64,000 bases of DNA, from positions 3,720,001 through 3,784,000 of the forward strand of contig NZ_RBKX01000001.1 in NCBI RefSeq assembly GCF_003634615.1, given 5' to 3'. This DNA comes from Flavobacterium sp. 102 (GTDB lineage Bacteria > Bacteroidota > Bacteroidia > Flavobacteriales > Flavobacteriaceae). This document shows positions 7,759 through 16,771 of the stretch, piece by piece. Numbering within the stretch: position 1 is the first letter of the stretch; each line of letters begins with the position of its first letter. The position numbers and the translations under genes were made by a program. A model generated the notes under the pieces. That model was given only the letters and a program-made list of their open reading frames with translations, had not been told where the DNA came from and searched no databases.

Positions 7759-8802
7759 TTAATTTTTAGTGAATGTTAAATAGTCGGTTCCACCATTACC
7801 ACCACTGATATGTTTTAATCGGATTTGCGTTGCAGAAAACTCAATGATTCTCCAATCTTCTTCGATTTCATCTAAAATAGCACCATCAAAACTCAAGTCT
7901 AATTTATTTTCTCCGCTGTCAACATAAGTACTCCAAGTTCCATTAGTAGTCACTCCGTTTTTAACCGCAGTTGTTGTTCCATTAGTATTGAAAGTAAAAT
8001 TATAACCGTTAAAATAAGCGGTTTCATTGTCATCATCTTCAGTGAAATAAGAGATATACCAACTGCCTGATATCAAAACGTCGGTAAAGGTTTGGTTTCC
8101 TGTTCCGCCACCGCCTGAATTGTCATCATCACAATCATCAATAGACTCTTCAATAAAATTTTCTAATTGACTATTAGAATTAATTGCTATAGTTTGTCCA
8201 TTGAAATTAATAGCTGAAATAGGGTAATTAATCGCTGCATAAACATTGTTGGCTAGATTTGCCAAAAAGTTAAACAAGTTGCTGTTACTCGTAATCGTTA
8301 CAGAATTGGCCAACTGATTGTTACTATCGTAAACATTAATTGTGAATGGATAAACCAAAGTGATGCAGTCAATTTCATCAAAACCATCATCATCACCACA
8401 ATCGTCTAAAACATCCTCTAAATCATCCGCATCTTGCAAAACATCGGTTTGAAAATTTTGGTATCGGATTGTTATCGGATACACAAAATTGACCAAATCA
8501 TCATCGTTTGAAAATTCATCAATTGCATCCTGAACCGTTTGGTAATCGGCATCGTCTGAAACGAGTATTTGTTGACCGTTTACAATCACTGTTACCGGCA
8601 ATTGGACACTAAAACAACTCGAGTTGTCTAATATATTATCCATTGACGTTGGGTTTTGAGAAGTTCGCGACAACAAACCTGCTATCGGTGAATCAAGCAC
8701 AAAACTTTCGGTTTCGTCCTGAATAATGGTTTCTTCTTCTTTTTGGCAACTGCCGAAGGAGAAAAATATAAAGCCAAAGATTATATATCGCAATGCATTC
8801 AT
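7759..8802 (-). CDS. Large lipoprotein with Asp-rich regions and a C-terminal lipocalin-like domain
   Basis: 347 residues. Lipobox FGSC near residue 19 followed by QKEEE, an acidic surface-export-like signal. The middle contains two similar units, each with a Y-P-[IF]-T-I strand (NFVYPITIRYQNF and LVYPFTINVYDSN) and acidic strings (DDLEDVLDDCGDDDGFDEIDC and ESIDDCDDDNSGGGG). The last 110 residues (GSWYISYF, FNGYNFTF, DWRIIEFSATQIRL, ISGGNGGTDYLTFTKN) are paralogous to the smaller lipoprotein downstream. Role unknown; possibly an accessory surface protein for the divergent FecA-like receptor. First gene of a three-gene minus-strand operon. Confidence 0.8.
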   Translation of the reverse strand: MNALRYIIFGFIFFSFGSCQKEEETIIQDETESFVLDSPIAGLLSRTSQNPTSMDNILDNSSCFSVQLPVTVIVNGQQILVSDDADYQTVQDAIDEFSNDDDLVNFVYPITIRYQNFQTDVLQDADDLEDVLDDCGDDDGFDEIDCITLVYPFTINVYDSNNQLANSVTITSNSNLFNFLANLANNVYAAINYPISAINFNGQTIAINSNSQLENFIEESIDDCDDDNSGGGGTGNQTFTDVLISGSWYISYFTEDDDNETAYFNGYNFTFNTNGTTTAVKNGVTTNGTWSTYVDSGENKLDLSFDGAILDEIEEDWRIIEFSATQIRLKHISGGNGGTDYLTFTKN

Positions 8803-8940
8803 AAAATGATAATAGGTTTAGCTCCACTCCGTTCGCCTTTGGCTCGGGTTGGTTTGAAGATAAAACAAGCAATCGTAAAATTACCCTACTTTAATTGAAA
8901 AAAATAATTATTTTTACCAAAGACTTAGCCACTAAATTGT

Positions 8941-9462
8941 ATGTCAAACAAGGAATTATCAGGGATTTGCAAGGAAAATGTTTTTTCCGGTTTTTTTAAA
9001 AGTCATGCTAAAGCATTGCGAAATTATCTCTATTACAAATTTGGCAACGAAGATCAAGCCGAAGATGTAACCCAAGAAGCCTTCATCAAATTGTGGCAAA
9101 ATTGTGCCGATGTTCCCATTGAAAAAGCCAAATCCTATGTCTACACCATTGCCAACAATGCTTCTTTAAACGTAATCGCGCACCAAAAAGTGGTTTTAAA
9201 TTATGCAAAAAGTTCGCCCAACAAAGATACCACTAATGAAAGTCCGGAGTTTATCTTAGAAGAAGACGAATTCAAATCGAAACTTTTAAAAGCGATAGGC
9301 AAGCTCAATGAAACCCAACGTGTGGCTTTTTTGATGCATCGAATTGACGGAAAAAAATATGCAGAAATCGCAACTGAATTAGACATTTCGATAAAAGCGG
9401 TGGAAAAACGTATCCATTTGGCTTTGGTGGAATTGCGTAAAGAGTTTGATCATTTTAAGTAG
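8941..9462 (+). CDS. RNA polymerase ECF sigma factor, FecI-like
   Basis: 173 residues. Region 2 is seen in LRNYLYYKFGNEDQAEDVTQEAF plus IKLWQN (residues 27-55), and region 4 as a C-terminal helix-turn-helix (LNETQRVAFLMHRIDGKKY, then ATELDISIKAVEKRI). No signal or membrane segment. It lies directly upstream of fecR-like and fecA-like genes, the classical order of cell-surface signalling operons, so it should direct core polymerase to the receptor operon or a partner promoter after release by FecR. The 138-base divergent gap to the lipoprotein operon could hold promoters for both; I saw no exact TAnnTTTG there. Confidence 0.93.
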   Translation: MSNKELSGICKENVFSGFFKSHAKALRNYLYYKFGNEDQAEDVTQEAFIKLWQNCADVPIEKAKSYVYTIANNASLNVIAHQKVVLNYAKSSPNKDTTNESPEFILEEDEFKSKLLKAIGKLNETQRVAFLMHRIDGKKYAEIATELDISIKAVEKRIHLALVELRKEFDHFK

Positions 9463-9495
9463 GGTAAAATAAAGTAAATCTGTTTCAGTATTGAA

Positions 9496-10422
9496 ATGCA
9501 GAAGATTATGGAAGAAAATTACAAATTAGCGAAGTGGCTGTCCGGAGAAATGAGCGAAGATGAATTGGCTGCATTTGAAGCGGAGCCTGACTTTGTCATT
9601 TATAACAAAATCAAAAAATACGCTTCGGAATTGGAAACGCCCAATTTTGATGAGAACAAAACTTTGTCCACCATTTTGGCTTCACCAAAGAAAGAAATCA
9701 AAACGGTTTCGCTTGCTCAAAATTGGTTCTTCAGAATCGCGGCCGTTTTAGTGATTGGATTGGGATTGTTCATTGGCTACCAAAACTTTGCCACTTCAAC
9801 GGAATATGCTGAAAATGGTGTTCAAAACTCATTTACTTTACCTGACAATTCAGAAGTGGTTCTGAATTCCGGTTCCAAAATAGAATATAAAAAATGGAAT
9901 TGGGAGAACCATCGAGCGCTCGAACTCAATGGAGAAGCTTATTTCAAAGTCGCCAAAGGTCAAAAATTTGAAGTCCATACTTCACTCGGAAAAGTGACTG
10001 TTCTCGGAACGCAATTCAATGTAAAACAGCGAGAAAACCGCTTTGACGTGACTTGTTATGAAGGTAAAGTCAAAGTAGATTATGGGGAAACTGAAATTAT
10101 TATTACCAAAGGCATGAGCATAGCTTTTGAAGATGGAAAATCCATTACAATTCCCGAAAATGCGATTCAAAATCCGGAATGGTTGAATAACGAAATGGTT
10201 TTTTATCAAGCTAATTTAAAATCAATTATAGGTGAATTCGAACGTCGTTTTAATGTAACTTTGGAATTGAAATCAAATGACAATTCACAATTATTTACCG
10301 GAACGATACCTTCGGAAAATATTGATATTGCGTTACAGATTTTGGCCACCACTTATCATTTAGAACCTACTAAAGTGAGTAAAAACAAAATCATCTTAAA
10401 AGCGGTTAATGCTCAAAAATAG
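9496..10422 (+). CDS. FecR-family anti-sigma factor / signal transducer
   Basis: 308 residues from ATG 9496; ATG 9508 (MEENYKLAKWLSGEMSEDE) is equally likely and more like relatives. Cytoplasmic helical part residues 1-75, one transmembrane segment about 77-97 (FFRIAAVLVIGLGLFIGY), periplasmic FecR domain (FTLPDNSEVVLNSGSKIEY, LNGEAYFKVAKG, TVLGTQFNVK, CYEGKVKV) and a C-terminal DUF4974-like segment (MVFYQANLKSIIGEFERRFNV). It senses the periplasmic signalling domain of the receptor and controls the sigma factor 33 bases upstream. Its end overlaps the receptor gene by 14 bases, indicating translational coupling. Confidence 0.95.
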   Translation: MQKIMEENYKLAKWLSGEMSEDELAAFEAEPDFVIYNKIKKYASELETPNFDENKTLSTILASPKKEIKTVSLAQNWFFRIAAVLVIGLGLFIGYQNFATSTEYAENGVQNSFTLPDNSEVVLNSGSKIEYKKWNWENHRALELNGEAYFKVAKGQKFEVHTSLGKVTVLGTQFNVKQRENRFDVTCYEGKVKVDYGETEIIITKGMSIAFEDGKSITIPENAIQNPEWLNNEMVFYQANLKSIIGEFERRFNVTLELKSNDNSQLFTGTIPSENIDIALQILATTYHLEPTKVSKNKIILKAVNAQK

Positions 10423-12934
10423 ATTAGCCTATTCCTTTTTTATTTTTCTTTTTTCAGTTGCCCAATGTTTGGCGCAAGGAGAAAAGAAGGCTATTCCATT
10501 GAAAAATATTTTGGCTCAAATCACTCAGCAACATGAGGTAAAATTCAGTTATATAGAAGATGAAATTATCGTTTATGCTATTGTTCCGCCGGAAAAAAAT
10601 TGGTCTTTAGAACAAACCATTGCTTATCTGAAAAAAGAAACCAAACTACAGTTCAAACAGATTACCCAAAAATATTACACCATTTTTAACGACCAAAAAT
10701 TAGACAAACCGCTTTGTGGTTTTTTACTTGATGTCGAAACCGGAAAAGGAATTGAAAATGCGTTACTTAAAATCGATAAAACAGCGATTTCAGTTTTCAC
10801 TAATGAAACCGGCTATTTTGAATTGCCCAAAGTTTCTTCAGATTTAATTGAAGTACAGCACCAAAGCTATCAATCATTTACCATCAATCCCGAAGATTTA
10901 AATGTTGTTAATTGTCCGAAATTTAAATTGCAAGCCATTACGCAAACCCTTGAAGAAGTGGTGGCGCAAAGATATTTGGCGACAGGAATCAGCAAAAAAA
11001 ATGATGGTTCAATAGAAGTAAAACCAAAGAAATTCGGCATTTTACCCGGTTTAATTGAGCCTGATGTTTTGCAAACGATGCAACAAGTTCCTGGCATTAT
11101 CAGCATCGATGAAACGATTTCCAACATCAATGTTCGCGGCGGAACGCATGACCAAAACCTGTTTCTTTGGAATGGTATTCGGATGTTTCAAACCGGACAT
11201 TTTTTTGGTTTGATATCGGCTTTTAATCCTTCATTGGCACAAACCATTTCGATTACCAAAAACGGTAGTTCTGCTTTTTTTGGCGAAAGTGTTTCGAGTT
11301 TGGTAGACATTTCTTCAAGAACCAGTACGGTAGAAAAGACCAATAGCAGTATTAGCACAAACCTTATCAGCGTTGAGTTTTATACTAAATTAAAAGTTTC
11401 AGAAAAAGCGAATTTAACTTTGTCTGCCAGACGTTCTTTGACTGATATTTTCCAATCTCCGACTTATAAAAACTATAGTGATCGAATATTTCAAAATAGC
11501 GTTATTACCGATTTGAACAACAATGAAATTGTGAATTACAAAAGCGAAGTCGAATTTTATTTTTATGATATTACAACTCAATTCCAGCAAAAGATTGGTA
11601 CCAAAAACGAATTGAATATTGATGTTATTGCTATTGAAAATACTTTACAATTCAATCAAGCTTCGACAGATTTGAATAGAAACAGCCAATTAGAACAAGA
11701 AAATTTTGGCGCCACCATTCAATGGAAAACCAATTGGAATGCAAAACACAGCACGGAATTCAAAGGTTATTTTTCGAGTTATGACTTGAATTCATCTTAT
11801 AAAACTTTGGAAAGCAATCAGATATTAGACCAAAAAAACCAAGTCCTTGACACCGGATTTCAAGTTAGGCACTCCAATACCATTTCAAAACAATTTACTT
11901 TTAATTCCGGTTATCAATTTAATGAAACCGGCGTTACCAATTATGACAAAGTCAATCTGCCACTATTCTCGAGAACGATTACCAATGTATTGCTGACGCA
12001 TGTTGGAATCGCAGAAGGTATTTTTGAAACTGTAAATAAAAAAACTTTTCTAAAAGCCGGTATGCGTGCGAACTACTTTGACAAGTTTGATTCCTTTATT
12101 TTGGAACCGAGACTTCAATTCAATCAAGCTTTGACTTCTGAATTGAGGTTTGAGATTTTAGGCGAACAAAAAAGCCAAACGCTTTCGCAAATTATCGACT
12201 TACAACAAGATTTTTTGGGTGTTGAAAAGAGACGATGGACATTGGCTAACAATTCAACTATTCCTATTCAAAAGAGCAATCAGGTTTCGTTAGGTTTGAG
12301 TTATAAAAAGAACAATTGGTTGTTGACTTTGGACAATTTCTATAAAAAAATCACCGGAATTACCAGTAGCAGTCAGGGATTTCAAAACCAATTTGAATTG
12401 GAAAAAACCATAGGCGACTATCAAGTTTTGGGAACTGAATTTTTGATTCAAAAATCATTTAATCGATTTTACACTTGGATGAGTTACTCTTATAATGACA
12501 ATAAATATGATTTTGAAGCCTTATCAAGTACTACTTTTCCAAACAATTATGCCATTACTCATGCCATTTCTTGGGCCGGAATTTATGAATGGAATAAATT
12601 GAAATTAGCTTTAGGAACCAAATGGCATAGTGGAAGACCAATCACAACACCAACATCATTTACAGTGACAGAAACCAATCCGAACATCGTTTATAATTCG
12701 CCTAATAATTCCAGACTTAAAGATTATTTTCAGGTGAATTTTTCGGCTTCGAAAGATTGGAAATTGAGTTCCAAAGTTACATTACAAACCGCTGCTTCTA
12801 TACTGAATTTATTGAACGCCAAAAACAGTTTGAATCGTTTTTACAGAGTCAACACAACCGATAATTCTGTAGAAAGCGTAGATACTTATTCACTTGAAAT
12901 GACACCTAATTTTAATGTAAAACTTAGTTTTTAG
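10409..12934 (+). CDS. TonB-dependent outer-membrane receptor with N-terminal signalling (STN) domain, FecA-like
   Basis: 841 residues. Signal peptide to about residue 22 (QCLAQ); STN-like secretin/TonB N-terminal domain about 28-95 (LKNILAQITQQHEVKFSYIE); a carboxypeptidase-regulatory-like unit about 100-175 (CGFLLDVETGKGIENALL); plug about 205-300 (MQQVPGIISIDETISNINVRGG); then a beta-barrel ending in an aromatic residue (FNVKLSF). An STN domain downstream of fecI and fecR genes means the receptor should both import a substrate and signal through FecR. The substrate is unknown; iron chelates and glycans are both possible in this family. A weak hairpin follows the stop. Confidence 0.93.
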   Translation: MLKNRLAYSFFIFLFSVAQCLAQGEKKAIPLKNILAQITQQHEVKFSYIEDEIIVYAIVPPEKNWSLEQTIAYLKKETKLQFKQITQKYYTIFNDQKLDKPLCGFLLDVETGKGIENALLKIDKTAISVFTNETGYFELPKVSSDLIEVQHQSYQSFTINPEDLNVVNCPKFKLQAITQTLEEVVAQRYLATGISKKNDGSIEVKPKKFGILPGLIEPDVLQTMQQVPGIISIDETISNINVRGGTHDQNLFLWNGIRMFQTGHFFGLISAFNPSLAQTISITKNGSSAFFGESVSSLVDISSRTSTVEKTNSSISTNLISVEFYTKLKVSEKANLTLSARRSLTDIFQSPTYKNYSDRIFQNSVITDLNNNEIVNYKSEVEFYFYDITTQFQQKIGTKNELNIDVIAIENTLQFNQASTDLNRNSQLEQENFGATIQWKTNWNAKHSTEFKGYFSSYDLNSSYKTLESNQILDQKNQVLDTGFQVRHSNTISKQFTFNSGYQFNETGVTNYDKVNLPLFSRTITNVLLTHVGIAEGIFETVNKKTFLKAGMRANYFDKFDSFILEPRLQFNQALTSELRFEILGEQKSQTLSQIIDLQQDFLGVEKRRWTLANNSTIPIQKSNQVSLGLSYKKNNWLLTLDNFYKKITGITSSSQGFQNQFELEKTIGDYQVLGTEFLIQKSFNRFYTWMSYSYNDNKYDFEALSSTTFPNNYAITHAISWAGIYEWNKLKLALGTKWHSGRPITTPTSFTVTETNPNIVYNSPNNSRLKDYFQVNFSASKDWKLSSKVTLQTAASILNLLNAKNSLNRFYRVNTTDNSVESVDTYSLEMTPNFNVKLSF

Positions 12935-12937
12935 CAT

Positions 12938-12968
12938 AAAAAAAGGCTGGAAAAATCCAACCCTTTTC
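12938..12968. terminator. Imperfect bidirectional terminator between the FecA-like and HmuY-like genes
   Basis: AAAAGG-C-TGGA pairs with TCCA-AC-CCTTTT around an AAAA loop, with A and T tracts at the ends; it sits between convergent genes. Confidence 0.6.
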
Positions 12969-12989
12969 AATGCAAACTAACTACCAAAA

Positions 12990-13607
12990 TTAAAATGTCG
13001 TTGTACTATTAGGTTGATACACAAAATTAAAAGTAAAATAACGACCAACCGAAGTCGCATCAGGATTTGCCGGAGCGTTTTGGTAATAGCTCAAGATTTC
13101 AAATTTTGCATATTTTCCGTCATGCGTTTTTACGACAAATACTTTTCCTGCGATTGGCGAAATAATATTATTGCTTGAATTGTAGTTGTACCATCCGTTT
13201 CCGCTTCCGGTTGGAATAGCGTAAGTAGCATTTCCGTCTTGAGCAAAAGTGGAAGTTGCAGGAATTGCCATAACAGCATCAAGCGTACTGGTCACCATAC
13301 TTACTGCTCCAATACCTGTTCTTGTTGGCTCATCCGTAATTCCGATTTGAGTTCCGCCATTTACAATAATAGTGGTTCCTCTAAAAGCGATATCCCAATT
13401 GTCATTGGTCACCACAGCATTTTCCGAGAAACTGAATTTGGTAAACGCTCCGCCAACAGGTTGTCCTTGACCGCCGGTTTGTGGCGCATATAAATTAGAG
13501 AAAGTCTCTGTTTCCAATGCCGGAGTTGAGCTTGAATCATCATTGCTGCAAGAAGAAACGACTATAGCTAAGGCTACAATTGAAAGTTTTAAGAAATTTG
13601 TTTTCAT
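12990..13607 (-). CDS. HmuY-like heme-binding surface lipoprotein
   Basis: 205 residues. Lipobox VVSSC near residue 20, followed by SNDDSSS, a surface-export-like signal. The HmuY pattern is present: FTKFSFSENAVVTNDNWDIAFRGTT in pieces (W-D-I-A-F-R near residue 72), VFVVKTHDGKYAKFEILSYY and a terminal FTFNFVYQPN. In Porphyromonas gingivalis HmuY captures heme and hands it to the receptor HmuR; a related pair is known in Flavobacterium psychrophilum. Here the gene follows the receptor gene by 18 bases, consistent with one operon. I cannot identify the heme ligands from the sequence alone. Confidence 0.86.
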   Translation of the reverse strand: MKTNFLKLSIVALAIVVSSCSNDDSSSTPALETETFSNLYAPQTGGQGQPVGGAFTKFSFSENAVVTNDNWDIAFRGTTIIVNGGTQIGITDEPTRTGIGAVSMVTSTLDAVMAIPATSTFAQDGNATYAIPTGSGNGWYNYNSSNNIISPIAGKVFVVKTHDGKYAKFEILSYYQNAPANPDATSVGRYFTFNFVYQPNSTTTF

Positions 13608-13625
13608 AAAAAAAAGGTTTATATA

Positions 13626-15701
13626 TTAAAAATTAAATTGAATTCGGGCAAAAAGTTGTCTTCCGGAAACATTGCTGATTTCCTGTGGATTGGTAAAATC
13701 GAATACATTATTGGCTCCGATTTGAAGTGAGTATTTTTCTTTGAAATGTTTGGAAACCGATAAATTGGTCATGAAATAGCCGTTGACAAAATCGTCGTAT
13801 TTATCTAAGATTTGGTTACTATTGCTGTCGAAAATGCCGTATTTACTGCGATAAAAAATTCTCAGGTTAACATCGGTTTTGAGTTTAGTAAAAGTGTAAT
13901 ATGCTTTCAGATTAGCAGTATGTTTTGATCGATTGAACAATCCGAAATAATCCGATTTTTTGATTTGAAAAGATTGCAACGTTTCCGGATCGCGGGCAAA
14001 AACTTCTCCGTTTTCAATCGCTTCAATGACCGATTTGTCTTTGGCAATCAAGTATTGGTAACCTAAAGAAAGCTTGAACTCTTTGCTAAAATTATAAACT
14101 ATATTATTTTCGATTCCATAAGTAAAAATCTCATTGATATTGAAATAACTGAATACGTTTTGACCGTTCGTTCTTTGCGCAACCACTCTCGTATCAATCA
14201 AATTGGAAATCGAATTGTAAAAAGCATTTATGTCAATGGTCAACTTGCCTTTATGAAAATATGTCCCGAAGTTGAAATTCACCGAACTTTCGGGTTTTAG
14301 CGGATTATTAAAATCGATTCCCGGACTTCTGAATAAAAGTTGACCTTGACTGTCTAATTCGTCTAAACGGTCTTCAGCGACATTATAACCTAAAACCGTA
14401 TAACCAACACTAGAATTGGTAAAATCAAAGTACAATTGTCTAAAATCAGGCGCTTTAAATCCGTAACCGATTGAGGTTTTCAAAGAAATGGCTTTGTTAA
14501 TTTTATAATTTAAGGCCAACTTTGGACTGAATTGCGATTGGTATTGCTTGTGATTATCGTATCGAAAACCGGCTAATATGTTCCATTTCTCGGTTGGATT
14601 GTAATCATATTGCAGAAATCCGTATTGTGAATTGAAAGTGACATTCGAACTGAAATAAGTTCGGTCTAAGGTTTCATAATTGATTCCAATTCCGGCCGTA
14701 GTCTTACTTTTTTCAGTAGAAAAAGTAATTCTGATTTCAGGTCGAAATAGCCATTGGTTATAATAACTTTCTTCGAATAGTTGGTTGCTTTGGTCATTTA
14801 AAAACGCTGCTGTTTTATAGTTTGTAGTGTAGATTTCGTATTCCGAGTTTATCTTGGCCTTCCATTTTTGTTCCAATTTTAATTGGGCATTCCATTCATT
14901 GATTTGGGCATCGCCATTATAATTTTCATCCGAAACCACAGCTTTATACTCTTGTTTTTGATGGTAAAACCGATTGCCTAAAACCAACTTTAATTTTTCT
15001 GAAAATTCGTAATATAATTTGGGTTGAACAGTCGTGCTATAATAAGGTTCAACCGTTTGAATCGTAGTAGATTTATCTAAATCATAACCATCAGTAGAAA
15101 AGTAATTCGTAAAAATGCTGCCCGAAAACTTTTTCTTTTTCCAAACAAAATCGGCATTTGCATCGTTAGTATTAAACGTCGCATATCGATAAGAAACATT
15201 TCCGGAGAGATTGTCTTTTTTTGGTTTTTTAGTAGTAATGTTAATCACGCCGGCTAAAGCTTCGGAACCATATAAAGAAGATGATGCACCTTTTACTATT
15301 TCAATTCGCTCAATATTACCAACACTGATTCTGGACAAATCCAAAGTTCCGGCACTTCTTCCAACTAACGGAACGCCATCAACCATAATTAAAGTATAAG
15401 CGGCGTCTAAACCTTGCACTTGAATACCTTCTACTCCACCAAAATCAGGAATCGTGATTAGTCCGGTTTGCTCTGCCAAAATTTCATTCAGTCTCGTAAC
15501 TCCGGCTCTTAAAATTGCATCAGAGGTGATGATGGATGTTGGTAATGGTAAGGATGATAGTTTTCTTTCTGTTCTTGTGGCAGTAACAACAACTTCATTT
15601 AACTGATTGACTTTAACAGTATCGATTGTTTGCTTTTCCTGAGCAAAGACAAGACCTGAGCAAACTAAAAATCCAAAACAAAAACATCTATTTAGAAACA
15701 T
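13626..15701 (-). CDS. TonB-dependent heme receptor, HmuR-like
   Basis: 691 residues. Signal peptide to about residue 20 (GLVFAQ), plug domain about 38-150 (NEVVVTATRTERKLSSLPLP, GIQVQGLDAAYTLIMVDGVPL, LYGSEALAGVINI) and a 22-strand-type barrel ending in QLFARIQFNF. The FRAP/NPNL region typical of heme receptors is visible as GFKAPDFRQLYFDF and NPLKPESS. There is no carboxypeptidase-like or STN extension, so it is a plain transporter. With the HmuY-like lipoprotein 18 bases downstream it most likely imports heme. A -7 element is 17 bases upstream of the start. Confidence 0.9.
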   Translation of the reverse strand: MFLNRCFCFGFLVCSGLVFAQEKQTIDTVKVNQLNEVVVTATRTERKLSSLPLPTSIITSDAILRAGVTRLNEILAEQTGLITIPDFGGVEGIQVQGLDAAYTLIMVDGVPLVGRSAGTLDLSRISVGNIERIEIVKGASSSLYGSEALAGVINITTKKPKKDNLSGNVSYRYATFNTNDANADFVWKKKKFSGSIFTNYFSTDGYDLDKSTTIQTVEPYYSTTVQPKLYYEFSEKLKLVLGNRFYHQKQEYKAVVSDENYNGDAQINEWNAQLKLEQKWKAKINSEYEIYTTNYKTAAFLNDQSNQLFEESYYNQWLFRPEIRITFSTEKSKTTAGIGINYETLDRTYFSSNVTFNSQYGFLQYDYNPTEKWNILAGFRYDNHKQYQSQFSPKLALNYKINKAISLKTSIGYGFKAPDFRQLYFDFTNSSVGYTVLGYNVAEDRLDELDSQGQLLFRSPGIDFNNPLKPESSVNFNFGTYFHKGKLTIDINAFYNSISNLIDTRVVAQRTNGQNVFSYFNINEIFTYGIENNIVYNFSKEFKLSLGYQYLIAKDKSVIEAIENGEVFARDPETLQSFQIKKSDYFGLFNRSKHTANLKAYYTFTKLKTDVNLRIFYRSKYGIFDSNSNQILDKYDDFVNGYFMTNLSVSKHFKEKYSLQIGANNVFDFTNPQEISNVSGRQLFARIQFNF

Positions 15702-15717
15702 TCTTAATAATTTTTGA

Positions 15718-15725
15718 CAAATATA
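15718..15725 (-). promoter_or_regulatory. -7 element of the hmuR-hmuY-like operon promoter
   Basis: TATATTTG on the minus strand fits TAnnTTTG exactly and lies 17 bases before the receptor start codon. The -33 position reads TAG rather than TTG. Confidence 0.6.
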
Positions 15726-15745
15726 TATCTTATTTTTATTTATTC

Positions 15746-15757
15746 TAAATTAATTTA
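15746..15757. promoter_or_regulatory. AT palindrome between divergent heme-locus promoters
   Basis: TAAATTAATTTA is a perfect 12-base palindrome, 1 base before the plus-strand -7 element and about 20 bases upstream of the minus-strand one. It could be an operator for an iron- or heme-responsive regulator; the AT-rich context makes chance a real alternative. Confidence 0.3.
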
Positions 15758-15758
15758 A

Positions 15759-15766
15759 TATTTTTG
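15759..15766 (+). promoter_or_regulatory. -7 element upstream of the DUF6607 gene
   Basis: TATTTTTG fits TAnnTTTG; it is 31 bases before the ATG at 15798. Confidence 0.55.
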
Positions 15767-15797
15767 CGACATCATTTCAAACCTAAATTTTAACAAT

Positions 15798-16712
15798 ATG
15801 AAAATCAATTCATTTCTATTTTCAACAGCATTTTTGCTAATCGGCTTTACCGGTAAAAGTCAGGAAACTAAAAAACAGCAAGACCAAAAAGCCATCAAAT
15901 CGATGTGTGGTTGCTATGAAGTCCAATTCAATTTCACAGAAACTTTTAGTTATGCTAAAGACACTGCTAATTACAAACCATCAAAAACGAAACACGATAG
16001 CGGATTAGAATGGGTCGAATTAATAGAGAACCAAGAAAACAAAATCGTTTTGCAACATTTATTAATTGTTGGCGCAACAGAAAAAGACATCGTAAAACAC
16101 TGGAGACAAGATTGGCTTTATGAAAACACTGAACTATACTCGTTCTTCAAAGACAAAACTTGGAAGTATAAAAAATTTGCTCCAAACGACGTCAAAGGCC
16201 AATGGACACAAAAAGTATATCAAGTTGATGACAGTCCGAGATATGAAGGAACCGCTAGTTGGGTTTTTGTAGATGGCAAAAGCTATTGGAACAATACCAC
16301 CGATGCGCCATTACCAAGAAGAGAACACACTAAAAGAGACGATTATAACGTGTTGAAAAGAAGAAACATTCACGAAATTACCTCTTACGGTTGGTTACAC
16401 GAACAAGACAACGACAAAATTGTCAGAGATGATAAAGGCAAAGATTTTCTTTTGGCACAAGAAAAAGGAGTTGACGTGTATACCAAAGTCGATGACAGCA
16501 AATGTAAAGCAGCGCAAGATTATTGGAAAAACAACCAATTGATATGGCAAAAAGTAAGAGCCAAATGGGATAAAGTTTTTGCCAATGACAAAGATGTAAC
16601 GCTACAAAAATCTGTAAATAACAAACCGCTTTATTCCTTTTTATTTGATTTAAAACCGGAAGCAAGTCAAAAAGAAATTGACGCGATTATTGATTCTTTT
16701 ATTGCAAAATAA
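15798..16712 (+). CDS. DUF6607 family secreted protein
   Basis: 304 residues. Signal peptide to about residue 21 (LLIGFTGKSQ). A short Cys motif MCGCYEVQF follows at about residue 36, then aromatic-rich segments such as HWRQDWLYENTELY, RYEGTASWVFVDGKSYW and RREHTKRDDYNVLKR. I recognise the DUF6607 pattern but no biochemical function is established. It is divergent from the HmuR/HmuY-like operon with overlapping promoter regions, so a role linked to heme or iron is plausible but inferred. The C-terminal 60 residues are helical and Lys-rich. It ends before a strong terminator. Confidence 0.72.
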   Translation: MKINSFLFSTAFLLIGFTGKSQETKKQQDQKAIKSMCGCYEVQFNFTETFSYAKDTANYKPSKTKHDSGLEWVELIENQENKIVLQHLLIVGATEKDIVKHWRQDWLYENTELYSFFKDKTWKYKKFAPNDVKGQWTQKVYQVDDSPRYEGTASWVFVDGKSYWNNTTDAPLPRREHTKRDDYNVLKRRNIHEITSYGWLHEQDNDKIVRDDKGKDFLLAQEKGVDVYTKVDDSKCKAAQDYWKNNQLIWQKVRAKWDKVFANDKDVTLQKSVNNKPLYSFLFDLKPEASQKEIDAIIDSFIAK

Positions 16713-16735
16713 ATTTGACAGTACCAACAGTAAAT

Positions 16736-16767
16736 AAAAAATCCAAACTTCTCAGTTTGGATTTTTT
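16736..16767. terminator. Bidirectional terminator between the DUF6607 gene and argS
   Basis: AAAAAATCCAAACT-type left arm pairs with AGTTTGGATTTTT, loop TCTC; placed 4 bases before the argS stop. Confidence 0.9.
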
Positions 16768-16771
16768 GCTT

